Position numbers and translations under genes: made by a program
Assembly: GCF_900170035.1 (NCBI RefSeq)
Contig: NZ_LT828552.1
Span: forward strand, 102,935-161,745
DNA: 58,811 nucleotides
Direction of reading: 5' to 3'
Source of the DNA: Desulfamplus magnetovallimortis
GTDB taxonomy: Bacteria; Desulfobacterota; Desulfobacteria; Desulfobacterales; Desulfobacteraceae
Part shown: one piece after another, positions 34,163 to 44,968 of the stretch
How positions within the stretch are numbered: the first letter of the stretch is position 1
Layout of the letters: the number at the start of each line of letters is the position of its first letter
The notes under the pieces: model-generated
The model's input: the letters and a program-made list of their open reading frames with translations, nothing else
What the model was told of the DNA's origin: nothing
Database searches by the model: none

Positions 34163-35344
34163 TCAAACAAAACGCTGAATTACCCGCTTAAATGCCGGAA
34201 TGGATTTAATTATTGTCTCATCTTCAACGCAGAAGGCAAGCCTGAAATAGCCAGGCGCTCCAAAACCGCTTCCTGGAACAGCAAGTATCAATTCATCCAG
34301 AAGCGCACGGACAAATTCAACGTCATCTTCTATTGGAGAACGTGGAAAAAGATAAAATGCACCTGGTGGTGTAACAAAATCATAACCTGCATCACTTAAG
34401 CCTTTGCAGAAGATATCCCTCTTTCTTTTATATGCACCAATATCAACGCTTGCTCCTTGAATCATTGGCAGTACCCGTTGCATGATGGCAGGTGCATTTA
34501 CAAAGCCAAGAATCCTGTTTGTCAGGGTCATGGCCTGGCGAAGTTTATCCCTGTATTCTGCTTCTGGATTAATGGCAAGATAGCCTATTCTTTCTCCCGG
34601 GAGTGAAAGATCCTTTGAGTGGGATGTTGCTACAATACTTTCATTGTAACATTTAAAAACAGGAGGAACCGTGACATTATCAAATACTATTTTCCGATAT
34701 GGTTCATCAGATACCAGATAGATGACTTTACCATATTCGTGGCTCTTTTTTCTTAGAACAGTTCCAAGCTCATCAAGACTTTTGGCAGAATATATCTGTC
34801 CTGTGGGGTTATTTGGGGAGTTTATAAGTATTACCCTGGTATTTTTGGTAATAGCTGCCTCAACAGCCTCTATATTAAGGGTAAAATCATCCTTTGAAGG
34901 TACTGTTTTTAAAACACCACCATGATTTTCTGCATAAAATGAGTACTCGACAAAAAAGGGAGAGGAGACAAGCACTTCATCTCCAGGGTTTAAAAGAGCT
35001 TTAAATATTACATTCAATCCACCGGCTGCGCCACAGGTTATAATGATATCATCTGCTGTAACTTCAGCAGACTGCTCTTTGCGAATATTCTCGGCAATGG
35101 ACTCCCGAACAAAAGGAAAACCACTATTGGGCATATATCCGTGAACCCATCTGTCCCTGCTTGATGCAACCTTTTCAAGGGCTGACTGAAACTCGTCAGG
35201 TGGTGATAAATTGGGGTTGCCAAGACTGAAATCAAAGACATTTTCACTGCCATGCTCCGCCTTAAGGGCTGCTCCCTGCTCAAACATTTTCCTTATCCAG
35301 GATGATTTTACAAGACTCTGTTCAATTTTTGCTGCAATTGTCAT
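34163..35344 (-). CDS. Class I/II pyridoxal phosphate aminotransferase
   Basis: Fold-type I aminotransferase of 393 residues. INSPNNPTGQIY near 174-185, SDEPYRKIVF near 212-221 and the PLP lysine in SHSKDLSLPGERIGY near 240-254 are present, with FRLAFC near 371. The group includes aspartate and related aminotransferases; the exact amino acid is not readable. Monocistronic, between DUF2283 and tgt. Confidence 0.9.
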   Translation of the reverse strand: MTIAAKIEQSLVKSSWIRKMFEQGAALKAEHGSENVFDFSLGNPNLSPPDEFQSALEKVASSRDRWVHGYMPNSGFPFVRESIAENIRKEQSAEVTADDIIITCGAAGGLNVIFKALLNPGDEVLVSSPFFVEYSFYAENHGGVLKTVPSKDDFTLNIEAVEAAITKNTRVILINSPNNPTGQIYSAKSLDELGTVLRKKSHEYGKVIYLVSDEPYRKIVFDNVTVPPVFKCYNESIVATSHSKDLSLPGERIGYLAINPEAEYRDKLRQAMTLTNRILGFVNAPAIMQRVLPMIQGASVDIGAYKRKRDIFCKGLSDAGYDFVTPPGAFYLFPRSPIEDDVEFVRALLDELILAVPGSGFGAPGYFRLAFCVEDETIIKSIPAFKRVIQRFV

Positions 35345-35431
35345 ATTAAATGATTTCTCCAGTTTTTTTCCGTGAAAACAGATCAGATTTTCATATTATG
35401 GGATTATTGACACCAAAACATATCTGTTTTG

Positions 35432-35537
35432 GGCATCTTTCATTTGCCAGTTTACACTTTCCCTAACAGAATGCCCGTTTTTAGGGGATCCTGTTCTGGA
35501 AAGTGTAAAGTACTTTCTGTATGATATGAAGGATGCC
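35432..35537. mobile_element. Family E MITE-like element, target duplication CTGTTTTG
   Basis: Begins GGCATCTTTCATTTGCC and ends GATATGAAGGATGCC, 106 bp. CTGTTTTG at 35424-35431 and 35538-35545. It fills the gap between tgt and the aminotransferase gene. Confidence 0.9.
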
Positions 35538-35551
35538 CTGTTTTGTACTAT

Positions 35552-37153
<1,602 letters not shown>

Positions 37154-37161
37154 GAAATTAT

Positions 37162-37319
37162 GGCATCTTTCATTTATCGGTTTACACTTTTCTGAACCAT
37201 GATTTTCATGATTAAGGGATTTTCTTGATTATTCATCATGTTAATCCTTAAATCCTTTAATCATGGTTCAAAATTTTCCGAAAAGTGTAAACTACTTTTG
37301 AGCTGATATGAAGGATGCC
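37162..37319. mobile_element. Family E MITE-like element, target duplication GAAATTAT
   Basis: Begins GGCATCTTTCATTTATCGG and ends GATATGAAGGATGCC, 158 bp. GAAATTAT at 37154-37161 and 37320-37327. Its interior (GAACCATGATT...AATCATGGTTC) is shared, inverted, with the outer E at 6610-6903. It ends 34 bp above the antitoxin start. Confidence 0.9.
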
Positions 37320-37353
37320 GAAATTATAGTCTATTGTTCGTTATGGAGGACAC

Positions 37354-37611
37354 ATGCAACAGAATCAACTCAGTATAAAATATCCTCAAAATTGGTTGGA
37401 TACGCTTCAGCTAACACAGCAATCTTTTGAAGAGGAAGCCAAAATGGCAATGGCTGTTAAATTGTTTGAAATGAAGCGCCTCTCTTCAGGAATGGCTGCA
37501 AATCTTGTCGGCATGCCCAGAACTAGTTTTCTACTCAATCTTCATCGTTTCAATGTGTCCATGATCGATCTTGATGAAGATGAACTGCTATCGGATATTA
37601 AAAATGCCTGA
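37354..37611 (+). CDS. UPF0175 family antitoxin
   Basis: 85 residues with the family core EEEAKMAMAVKLFEMKRLSSGMAANLVGMPRTSFLLNLHRF, a helix-turn-helix-like DNA-binding segment. Such proteins pair with DUF3368 PIN toxins. The ATG follows GGAGG. The stop overlaps the toxin start by 8 bp (ATGCCTGA). Confidence 0.85.
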   Translation: MQQNQLSIKYPQNWLDTLQLTQQSFEEEAKMAMAVKLFEMKRLSSGMAANLVGMPRTSFLLNLHRFNVSMIDLDEDELLSDIKNA

Positions 37612-38098
37612 ACCAAAACAACTTGTCATGAATACTGGCCCCATCCTGGCTTTGATTGCAGGGTTGGGTAATTTACAAATTTTAAAATCGTTATATGATC
37701 GGGTCATTGTTCCTTATGAAGTTTGTCATGAAATTATAGCCGGTGGTTTGACAGGATTCGGTACCACAGAGTTCAATGACGCTGATTTTCTTGATAAATT
37801 GAGCGAACCCACAATCGTCCAGCCACATTTACAGAATTCTTTGGATTTGGGTGAAGCTTCAGTTATTCAGACCGCACTCGATAAAATGATACAAACCGTC
37901 TGCATTGATGAGCCTGTTGGCAGAAGAATCGCTCGCTTGAACGGTTTAAAGCTAACCGGAACCCTCGGCATAATGATTCGTGCCAAAAAAGAAGGGCACA
38001 CATTTTTGTTACGAGAAGCTATCGATAACATGCAAACACATGGTATTCATTTAAGTGACAAAATTATCTCATTTGCACTTAAGCAGGTCAGGGAATAG
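37604..38098 (+). CDS. DUF3368 PIN-domain toxin
   Basis: Putative RNase of 164 residues. VMNTGPILALI at residues 8-18 carries Asn where many PIN proteins have the first Asp; Asn is common in the DUF3368 group. DLGEASVIQTAL near 80-91, CIDEPVGRRIARLNGL near 98-113 and a C-terminal GTLGIMIRAKKEG with an acidic patch complete the fold. Start at 37604 from the overlap with the antitoxin. The pair breaks up tgt and queA. Confidence 0.85.
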   Translation: MPEPKQLVMNTGPILALIAGLGNLQILKSLYDRVIVPYEVCHEIIAGGLTGFGTTEFNDADFLDKLSEPTIVQPHLQNSLDLGEASVIQTALDKMIQTVCIDEPVGRRIARLNGLKLTGTLGIMIRAKKEGHTFLLREAIDNMQTHGIHLSDKIISFALKQVRE

Positions 38099-38214
38099 AA
38101 AGAATTTTCATAACTACTCAGACATAATAAACACATGATACGGTATGTTTCTTGTCATGACTCACAACATATAGATTGAACAGCCAAGCTTTCTTTCTTA
38201 AAGATTGTTTTTTG

Positions 38215-38264
38215 GGCATCCTTCATATCATACAGAAAGTGTAAACTGGGAAATGAAAGATGCC
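38215..38264. mobile_element. Minimal family E element (50 bp), target duplication GTTTTTTG
   Basis: GGCATCCTTCATATCATAC then AAATGAAAGATGCC, with almost nothing between the ends. GTTTTTTG at 38207-38214 and 38265-38272. The smallest E copy, on the far side of the toxin-antitoxin pair. Confidence 0.85.
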
Positions 38265-38406
38265 GTTTTTTGAGTGATAAAATTACAATATATTGTTATT
38301 TACTATTTCATAAAAAACAAAATGTAGTGCCTGAGTGGTTACGATTTTTTTCTGATATCCGAAAAAACTTTACAGTATATTCAACAAAAGGCTGACGCTC
38401 CAAGTC

Positions 38407-39579
38407 TCATTCAATAAACATTGCATCTCCATAGCTGAAAAAGCGATATTTTTTTTCCACAGCCTCTTGATACGCTCCAAGGATCATCTTTCTGTCACAA
38501 AAAGCAGAGACCAGCATCAACAAGGTCGATTCAGGCAAATGAAAATTTGTGACCATTGCATCAACGACTCTGAACTGATATCCAGGATAAATAAAAAGAT
38601 CGCATGTACCACTTCCGCTTTTTACAGCATCTGTCAGTAAAGATTTTCTTTCAGAAGCGTCTGACTGATAACAGTGATCATCCAAAGAATGCTGAAGAGT
38701 TTCAGCCTGGAGTGCCGCATATTCAAGGGTTCTTACAGAAGTTGTACCGACAGCTATGACGCGGCGTCCCTCTTTTTTTGCACTGTTGATGGCACGGGCA
38801 CACTCCTCTGAGATGGAGAAAAACTCCGAATGAATCTGGTGTTCCCTTATATCTTTCACCCGGACAGGGGAAAAAGTCCCATACCCGACATGAAGGGTTA
38901 TCTCGGCAAACCTTATGCCTCTTTTTTTCAAACGTCCAATAAGCCCATCAGTAAAATGAAGTCCTGCTGTGGGAGCTGCCACAGCCCCTTCCTTTGAGGC
39001 ATATACTGTCTGGTAATTTAACCTGTCCCTTTCTTGAAGCTCCCTCTTTTGCCCATCTCTTCTGATGTAGGGCGGGAGGGGGATTTGGCCGTATTTTGCA
39101 AGTTCTTCAGTAAAATCACCTTTACAGAAAAAACTTACCATAAAAACAGCACCCAGATTCTCTTCAACCCTTGCCCTGATACATCCATCACCTGAACCAA
39201 TAGCATTTTCTACATTGGAGTAAAGGAAAAGAAAAGTACCTGCTTTCGGACTCTTTGATGCACGGATCATGCACTCACACTGAAATATACCCTTTTCCTC
39301 CTGCATACGCACTCCACCCGCGTAATCAAGAAGAAGAACCTCAACTTTTCCGCCGCTTTGTTTCACGCCCTTCAGCCTTGCCGGAATAACTTTTGTGTTA
39401 TTAACAACAACAAGATCTCCATCCCTCAACATAAGTTCGATTTCTCTGAAGCTGTGGTGGGAAGTCCTGCCGTTTTTTCTGTCAAGATGCATCATTCTCG
39501 ATGAATCTCTCTGGGCAACAGGATATTGGGCAATCAGCTCTTCGGGAAGGCTATAGCTATAATTTGACAATAAATACAA
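38407..39579 (-). CDS. queA: S-adenosylmethionine:tRNA ribosyltransferase-isomerase
   Basis: Transfers and rearranges the ribosyl group of SAM onto preQ1-tRNA to form epoxyqueuosine. YSLPEELIAQYP near 8-19, VVNNTKVIPARL near 57-68, APTAGLHFT near 201-209 and VTNFHLPESTLLMLVSAF near 342-359 are conserved. 390 residues, longer than the usual 340-360, with extra loops near 90-130 and 290-320. The start appears to be TTG, with a weak GGTGA site, so it is uncertain. Confidence 0.93.
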   Translation of the reverse strand: MYLLSNYSYSLPEELIAQYPVAQRDSSRMMHLDRKNGRTSHHSFREIELMLRDGDLVVVNNTKVIPARLKGVKQSGGKVEVLLLDYAGGVRMQEEKGIFQCECMIRASKSPKAGTFLFLYSNVENAIGSGDGCIRARVEENLGAVFMVSFFCKGDFTEELAKYGQIPLPPYIRRDGQKRELQERDRLNYQTVYASKEGAVAAPTAGLHFTDGLIGRLKKRGIRFAEITLHVGYGTFSPVRVKDIREHQIHSEFFSISEECARAINSAKKEGRRVIAVGTTSVRTLEYAALQAETLQHSLDDHCYQSDASERKSLLTDAVKSGSGTCDLFIYPGYQFRVVDAMVTNFHLPESTLLMLVSAFCDRKMILGAYQEAVEKKYRFFSYGDAMFIE

Positions 39580-39598
39580 TAGTCACCAAAATCTTTTA

Positions 39599-39790
39599 TT
39601 ATAAAATATTTTTTCCCAAATAGACTATTCCCAATCCTAAAAACATGAGAATAGCACCAAACCTTCTCAATGCATTTTCCGGAAGTTGGGTAACCATTGC
39701 AACCATTTCCCTCATCTTTTCAGGAAAAGCAAAATAGGGCAATCCTTCAACAATCATAACCATTCCAATAACGCATAGAAAAAATTTCAT
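39599..39790 (-). CDS. DUF2065 family small membrane protein
   Basis: 63 residues with two hydrophobic helices (about 2-22 and 44-62) and the family pattern EGLPYFAFPEKMREM. Such proteins are often near HflKC or purA; not here. GGGGGT precedes the ATG. It lies 19 bp above queA and may be co-transcribed. Confidence 0.82.
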   Translation of the reverse strand: MKFFLCVIGMVMIVEGLPYFAFPEKMREMVAMVTQLPENALRRFGAILMFLGLGIVYLGKNIL

Positions 39791-40030
39791 ATACCCCCAC
39801 GGCGGTTTAGCTCCACAATTGAAAAGATGAAAATATTCTGCTGGAATTCCATAAGGCAGAAGAGACTATAACACAAAAAATTAATATTGATAAATCAAAT
39901 CATCGGGGTTATAAGATATATCTGGAATTATTCATAAAAACGATTATTACGTCTCTCTGATGCAATAAAAGAGAGAAAACCAGAACATTATTAAACCGTA
40001 GAAGCACAGGCTTTTATCCGTAAAAAAACG

Positions 40031-40136
40031 GGCATCTTTCATATCAACCCCAGAGTAGTTTACACTTTTTTGATGGAAAACTCCGATAGATGGACATGGT
40101 TTTCCAGAAAGTTTAAGGCGGTGGATTAAGGATGCC
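40031..40136. mobile_element. Family E MITE-like element with near-perfect target duplication
   Basis: Begins GGCATCTTTCATATCAACC and ends GATTAAGGATGCC, 106 bp. Flanks are AAAAAACG (40023-40030) and AGAAAACG (40137-40144), one mismatch. It lies 69 bp above gatB. The rest of 39791-40205 holds a degenerate D-like piece (about 39795-39835). Confidence 0.8.
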
Positions 40137-40205
40137 AGAAAACGGGCTTTTTTTCAGACCACACAATTATTTCAACACTTTTCAAAATTATCAGGAATAA
40201 AGATT

Positions 40206-41633
40206 ATGCAGTACGAACCTGTAATAGGACTTGAAGTTCACGCCCAACTGAAAACAGAAACAAAAATATTTTGCGGCTGCTCCACAAAATTTGGTGCTCC
40301 ACCCAATGCAAACACCTGCCCTGTATGTACAGGTATGCCTGGAGTTCTTCCTGTATTAAATAAAAAAGCTGTCACATTTGCCATCAAAAGTGCCATTGCC
40401 ACAAACTGCACCATTGCAAGGGAAAGCAGGTTTGACAGAAAAAACTACTTTTATCCGGATCTGCCCAAGGGCTACCAGATATCCCAATATGCTTACCCCA
40501 TTGCAGAACATGGCCATCTTTCAATAGAGATTGAAGAGGGGCTTGAAAAGATAATTGGCATAACCCGAATCCATATGGAAGAGGATGCAGGCAAGCTTAT
40601 CCATGAACCGAGACGGGACAGAAGCATGGTTGATCTAAACCGTACAGGTGTCCCTCTTGTTGAAATTGTCAGCGAACCAGATATAAGATCTCCGGCAGAA
40701 GCTGCTGCCTATCTAAAAAAACTTCATGCAATCCTGCGATATATTGATGTTTGTGACGGCAATATGGAACAGGGAAGCTTCCGCTGTGATGCCAATATCT
40801 CCCTCAGACCATTGGGAGAGGAAAAATTTGGTACCAGGACAGAATTGAAAAATCTAAACTCATTCAAGCATGTTGAAAAAGCTATTCAATATGAAATTCA
40901 ACGTCAGGCATACATCCTTGATGAAGGGAAAAATGTTATTCAGGAGACAAGGCTCTGGGATCCTGCCAAAAACATAACTAAATCCATGAGGGGCAAGGAA
41001 GATGCGCATGATTACCGCTATTTCCCAGACCCAGATCTTGTTCCCCTTATTGTGGATGATGAGTGGATAAACAGTGTAAAGGCTGATATGCCGGAACTTC
41101 CGGACGAAAAAAAGATGCGATTCATAAAAGAGTATGCCCTTACTGACTATGATGCTGCTGTATTGACATCATCCAGGGAACTTGCAGACTACTTTGAGGA
41201 GACAGCAAAAAAAATATCAGACAAAAAACTTGCTGCAAACTGGATCATGGGACCTGTAATGGGGCTTGTTAAATCTGAAGGCAATGCAATTGAAACCCTT
41301 CCTGTTTCATCAGCGTCACTTGGAGAGCTATTACAACTTCTTGAAAATAACACAATAAATGCAAACGGAGCAAAAATAGTTTTTGAAAAGCTTGTCAACT
41401 CAGACCAATCACCTGCGTCCCTTGTTAAAGATATGGGGCTTGAACAGGTATCTGACCAGTCAGAGCTTGAAGGCGTAGTTGATGAAATCCTTGAGGCAAA
41501 CCCTGCCGAACTCAACTCATACAGAGAGGGTAAAACCAAGCTGTTCAGCTTTTTCATGGGGCAGATAATGAAAAAAACAAAGGGAAAGGCTGACCCTAAG
41601 ATAATAACAGAACTGCTGAAAAAGAAACTTTAA
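40206..41633 (+). CDS. gatB: Aspartyl/glutamyl-tRNA amidotransferase subunit B
   Basis: ATP-dependent kinase/ammonia-acceptor subunit that converts mischarged Glu-tRNA-Gln or Asp-tRNA-Asn. [15 protein letters not shown] opens the protein, the zinc pairs CGCS near 22 and CPVC near 38 follow, and the phosphate-binding EDAGKLIH near 122-129, [17 protein letters not shown] near 140-156 and FRCDANIS near 195 are kept. 475 residues with the C-terminal YqeY-like tail. gatC and gatA are 11 kb away on the other strand, an unusual split. Confidence 0.95.
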   Translation: MQYEPVIGLEVHAQLKTETKIFCGCSTKFGAPPNANTCPVCTGMPGVLPVLNKKAVTFAIKSAIATNCTIARESRFDRKNYFYPDLPKGYQISQYAYPIAEHGHLSIEIEEGLEKIIGITRIHMEEDAGKLIHEPRRDRSMVDLNRTGVPLVEIVSEPDIRSPAEAAAYLKKLHAILRYIDVCDGNMEQGSFRCDANISLRPLGEEKFGTRTELKNLNSFKHVEKAIQYEIQRQAYILDEGKNVIQETRLWDPAKNITKSMRGKEDAHDYRYFPDPDLVPLIVDDEWINSVKADMPELPDEKKMRFIKEYALTDYDAAVLTSSRELADYFEETAKKISDKKLAANWIMGPVMGLVKSEGNAIETLPVSSASLGELLQLLENNTINANGAKIVFEKLVNSDQSPASLVKDMGLEQVSDQSELEGVVDEILEANPAELNSYREGKTKLFSFFMGQIMKKTKGKADPKIITELLKKKL

Positions 41634-41647
41634 TAGCGGAGTACACC

Positions 41648-42448
41648 TTGATAAAACTATTTTTCGTATTTTTTTGCATTGCATTTCAAATAGTTATAAC
41701 CCCTGCAACACTGTTGGCCAGCAATGAGCTCAATGCTGAGGAAGGGATTAAAAAGATTGCCATTATACCATTTACAATAAATTCTGAAAACAAGACGCCG
41801 TACATACAGAAAGGAATCTTTGACATGCTATCGTCAAGATTATCCTGGAAAGATCACGTTGTAACTGCATCTTTATCGGAAATTAGAGAGATTATCTCAT
41901 CACTTCATATGGCAGGTGGCTATCCTGGCAATGAAAAACTTGAAAACATGGCATCTGCATCAGAATCCGACTATGTTGTTTATGGAAGCCTCACTGAATT
42001 TGATGGTGCCTTCAGCCTTGATACTATAATATTCAATCCTGTATCAGAAACAAAGAGCACATTCTCTGTTCAGGCAAAGTCCATTGAAGAACTCATATCA
42101 AGGGTGGAAGTAGTGGCAGCCCGCATAAATATGGAAGTTTTCAACAGAAAAACAGCAGCACTTTCAATTCTGGAACAGGAAGAGAACAACAAGAAAAACG
42201 CCACTGAAAATATCCGTACAAACCCTGAAAAATTAATGGGTGGAACTGCTCTCCAGGATGAGGATGATGAGACAAACAAACCATTCTGGAAATTCTGGGG
42301 AAATGGTGTCGGCAACGACGGTGAACCAGACTCGTATTCACAAGACAAAACAGAAGAAGATGGAGAGAAGGTAATACTTCTCCCGACAGAGGATAACGAT
42401 GAGGAGGATGAGCTTAAAAAGAAAAAACCTTTCTGGCAATTCTGGTAA
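41648..42448 (+). CDS. Exported paralogue of the FG-GAP/TolB-like envelope family (short form)
   Basis: A signal peptide (about residues 1-25) precedes IAIIPFTINSENKTPYIQKG and DMLSSRL, the same N-terminal plan as the genes at 44969 and 48858 (I-A-x-x-P-F, then G-x-x-x-M-L-x-S-R). YVVYGSLTEFDGAFSLD near 115-131 aligns with the other two. This copy lacks the propeller repeats and ends in an acidic tail with two FW-rich motifs (KPFWKFWG, KKKPFWQFW). The start is TTG after GCGGAG. It is 14 bp after gatB, so probably co-transcribed. The resemblance to CsgG/TolB/FlgO-like domains is weak inference. Confidence 0.75.
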   Translation: MIKLFFVFFCIAFQIVITPATLLASNELNAEEGIKKIAIIPFTINSENKTPYIQKGIFDMLSSRLSWKDHVVTASLSEIREIISSLHMAGGYPGNEKLENMASASESDYVVYGSLTEFDGAFSLDTIIFNPVSETKSTFSVQAKSIEELISRVEVVAARINMEVFNRKTAALSILEQEENNKKNATENIRTNPEKLMGGTALQDEDDETNKPFWKFWGNGVGNDGEPDSYSQDKTEEDGEKVILLPTEDNDEEDELKKKKPFWQFW

Positions 42449-42533
42449 TCTGGCAGTTCTCGTAATCTGGCAGTTCTCGTAATCTGGCAATTCTGGTAAT
42501 CTGGGGCTTCTGGTAATCTGGGGCTTCTGGTAA
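42432..42533. repeat. Six 17-bp tandem repeats starting in the gene's last codons
   Basis: The unit TCTGGCAATTCTGGTAA occurs six times with variants (CAGTTCTCG, GGGCTTCTGG). The first copy encodes the end of the envelope protein and its stop. The units are out of frame with one another, and each contains TAA. Confidence 0.85.
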
Positions 42534-42541
42534 TATATTCA

Positions 42542-42690
42542 CTCAAAATCGACACCTATAACATCTTGAGCCTTGTCAATAATCTGAATCAGGATTCCCA
42601 AGATTATCAGGATAAGGCAGGATTATCTATCCTGAACATCCTATCCATCCTGGTTATCCTGATTCAGACAAATGCAATAACTTCTAATAA
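42542..42690. mobile_element. Truncated family A element
   Basis: The left end CTCAAAATCGACACC and the internal palindrome TCTGAATCAGGAT/ATCCTGATTCAGA are intact. The right 24 bp with the terminal repeat are missing and a C-type repeat follows directly. Confidence 0.8.
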
Positions 42691-42769
42691 ACCTCCATGT
42701 TTGCTGACGCATCACAACGAAACATGAAAGTAGTTATATATCAGCATGTTATGGAGACTTTCTAATAAA
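42691..42769 (-). repeat. Two-hairpin repeat, type C (copy 2)
   Basis: It matches 965-1045. Read on the minus strand: GAAAGT/ACTTTC arms, a TTCGTTGTG linker, TGCGTCAGCA hairpin. It abuts a family A element that lacks its right end. Confidence 0.65.
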
Positions 42770-42778
42770 AATACAAAA

Positions 42779-42810
42779 GGGGAGCAGAATATTTTCTGCT
42801 CCCCCTTTTT
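42779..42810 (-). terminator. Strong terminator between the repeats and the porin gene
   Basis: GGGGAGCAGAA (42779-42789) pairs perfectly with TTCTGCTCCCC (42794-42804). Five T follow on the plus strand and four on the minus strand, so it may work both ways; it ends the porin transcript. Confidence 0.85.
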
Positions 42811-42863
42811 CATGCAATAGTAAAAATACTACACAAAAAACTGAATTTTAAACATCAGCAAAA

Positions 42864-44531
42864 CTAAAAGGTTACTGTCAACGAATGATAAAGGGTATAT
42901 ATCTCGGTTTCAACATTAGGATCAACCACACCACCGCTTGCTCTGGTTGACCAGTAGTCACCGCCGTCAAGATATGCTCCTATTGCTTTATATTGAAGGT
43001 TGTCTGTCAGATTCCAGGTAAAGGTTACATCACATTCCATTCCCTGATCATCATCATACCCTTCTCCTTCAGGAACTTCATCAGCGGTGGATAAGGCACC
43101 TATTACACCAAGGTTTATATTTTCTGTTACATCAAAATCAAACCCTGCGTAAAACATCTGATATCCATCACACATTGCTGTTGAAGGTGTCGCAAAACCG
43201 TTACCAACATGGTTTCCAACTCCATTTCCAAGGGTTGTATTCATGCCGTGATCGTCAGCATTGAGAATAAAAAGCTTTGCCCAGTCAACACCGGGAGAAA
43301 CAAATCCCATTGACTCAATATCATTATCTGTATAGTCAGCATCGCCTTTTGTATGGGCAAATCCTGCCTCAATACCAAACGCACCAAAATCATAACCTGC
43401 TTCTGCAAAATAACCAAATGATTTTACATCTCTGTCTTCTACACCAGGGACATCATATTCAGTGGTTCCAAATACATAATCAAGCTCTGCCTGAATGGTC
43501 AGATTGCCGAATGTACCCTGGAAATAGGGGGCAAGAAGATATACTTTTCCTTCGTTTGTTGGGCCTCTTCCGGAAGTAGATGAGATGGCGGTTAACGAAG
43601 AAGCATTCACGTCATTTGCCCAGTCGCCATCAATTGCAGCAGCATAGGTCTGTGCCTGGGCAGCAGCAGCAGCAGCAGAAGCAGCATCACCGGCAGCAGC
43701 ATATGCAGCAGCAGCATCAGCGTAAGCCTTGGCAGTGCCGGCAGCAACAGCATTTGTACCATACCATGCTGCATATGAAGTAAAACTGTCGCCCATATCA
43801 TTATCCGCAAGATATGTTCTATAGTCAGAATCGTTTCCATTGGCTTTGTATGAATTTGTCACATCTTCCACTGCAAATGCCTGACCAGGATCCTGGAATC
43901 TTTTAAAATTATAGAAAGCGGAAAGAAGACCAGTTGAATATTTTTCAGTTTTATAGGTCAAGCCGATATAGTATTTATCATTGTCCATATCACTTACAGC
44001 AGTGCCCATGTCATTTTCAGTTACTTTTTCTGCAACAGCACCAAAATAGAGCTTTCCTTCTCCCATGGGAATTGGCAGAACGTATTTTATTCTGTCAGTA
44101 TCTGATTCATCATCACAAAAGGTGGTTCCCCAGGTAATACCCTGCATTCTACCAACCTGGAAAAGACCTATTGGGCTTATGTATGACAGATATGCTCTGT
44201 CAAAGTCAATGTTGTCATCATCAATGTCACTGTCCCAGCCATTTCCATCATCACCATTGGCAAAGGCAGAGTCATTTGAACTCAGAACTTTTTCAAGAGC
44301 GTCAAAACGTGTGGACAGGGAGAGATTGTCACTGATTTTAAAATCCGTCTGTACACGGAGTCTCATCTGGCGGTAATCACTTGATGCATCAGTATCAAGC
44401 ATGTTTTCATTTGAATTATAGATTCCTTCAACATAAAACTCACCACTGAAATCTACTTCAAGGGCTGCAGCCGGCAGAGCCAGCCCCAGGATAAAACAGG
44501 AAAACAGCACACAAAGTACAACTTTTTTCAT
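42864..44531 (-). CDS. Outer-membrane porin-like protein with Ala-rich insert
   Basis: A signal peptide (cleavage near residue 23, PAAALEV) is followed by alternating strands typical of a beta-barrel and a final aromatic residue (SLTVTF) as used by the BAM complex. QMRLRVQTDFKISDNLSLSTRF near 55-76 and repeated D/N-rich loops fit a porin. Residues about 250-300 are a low-complexity alanine-rich stretch (AYADAAAAYAAAGDAASAAA), which is likely an extracellular loop or coil. 555 residues. TAAGGAG precedes the ATG. Transported substrate unknown. Confidence 0.82.
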   Translation of the reverse strand: MKKVVLCVLFSCFILGLALPAAALEVDFSGEFYVEGIYNSNENMLDTDASSDYRQMRLRVQTDFKISDNLSLSTRFDALEKVLSSNDSAFANGDDGNGWDSDIDDDNIDFDRAYLSYISPIGLFQVGRMQGITWGTTFCDDESDTDRIKYVLPIPMGEGKLYFGAVAEKVTENDMGTAVSDMDNDKYYIGLTYKTEKYSTGLLSAFYNFKRFQDPGQAFAVEDVTNSYKANGNDSDYRTYLADNDMGDSFTSYAAWYGTNAVAAGTAKAYADAAAAYAAAGDAASAAAAAAQAQTYAAAIDGDWANDVNASSLTAISSTSGRGPTNEGKVYLLAPYFQGTFGNLTIQAELDYVFGTTEYDVPGVEDRDVKSFGYFAEAGYDFGAFGIEAGFAHTKGDADYTDNDIESMGFVSPGVDWAKLFILNADDHGMNTTLGNGVGNHVGNGFATPSTAMCDGYQMFYAGFDFDVTENINLGVIGALSTADEVPEGEGYDDDQGMECDVTFTWNLTDNLQYKAIGAYLDGGDYWSTRASGGVVDPNVETEIYTLYHSLTVTF

Positions 44532-44671
44532 CTTTTTCTCCTTAATTTACTTCTGGTTAATATTCCTCCTCCAAATTATACATAAGACTTATCTTTGATT
44601 TTCGTTAAACGGAATCTTTTGCAAACACCTAAAATAAAACCAATGTAATTTGTAAAGGCATAGCATAAATA

Positions 44672-44761
44672 ATTGGGTTTAAGTAACTTACCTAAGGCCC
44701 TCGCAAGTCTGTAAGAGTTAGCTGGGGTTGAGATGAATAGGCAAATTATTAAAAATCAATT
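44672..44761. repeat. Family B repeat (90 bp), flanked by CATAA
   Basis: AATTGGGTTTAAGTAACTTACC to GCAAATTATTAAAAATCAATT, the reverse of the copies at 22298 and 48586. CATAA occurs at 44665-44669 and 44762-44766, a possible 5-bp target duplication. Otherwise 44532-44968 shows no gene. Confidence 0.75.
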
Positions 44762-44968
44762 CATAAGGGGATTCCATAAAACAGAATCATTGATAAATCA
44801 CTAAGTATCAAACTTGTCATCTTGTGGAAGTGCAACCATTGAAATGTAAAGGCAACCATTGAAATCAGCTACAGAAAATTCAGGTGTCAGGACAGGTGTT
44901 GATATTGTTTCTTTATACACACGATCTTAATATTGTCAAGTGTTTTATCTGGTAAACGCCGTTATTAA

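Noticed and set aside
34072-34170. N-terminal extension of the DUF2283 gene
   Set aside because: It does not match the family, and a usable ATG with a GAGG-like site lies at 34071.
37154-38272. Composite transposon formed by two E elements around the toxin-antitoxin pair
   Set aside because: Each E element has its own 8-bp target duplication, so the two inserted separately.
43580-43840. Open frames rich in Gln or Leu opposite the porin's Ala-rich part
   Set aside because: They arise from the repeated GCA/TGC triplets of the porin gene and have no ribosome-binding site.
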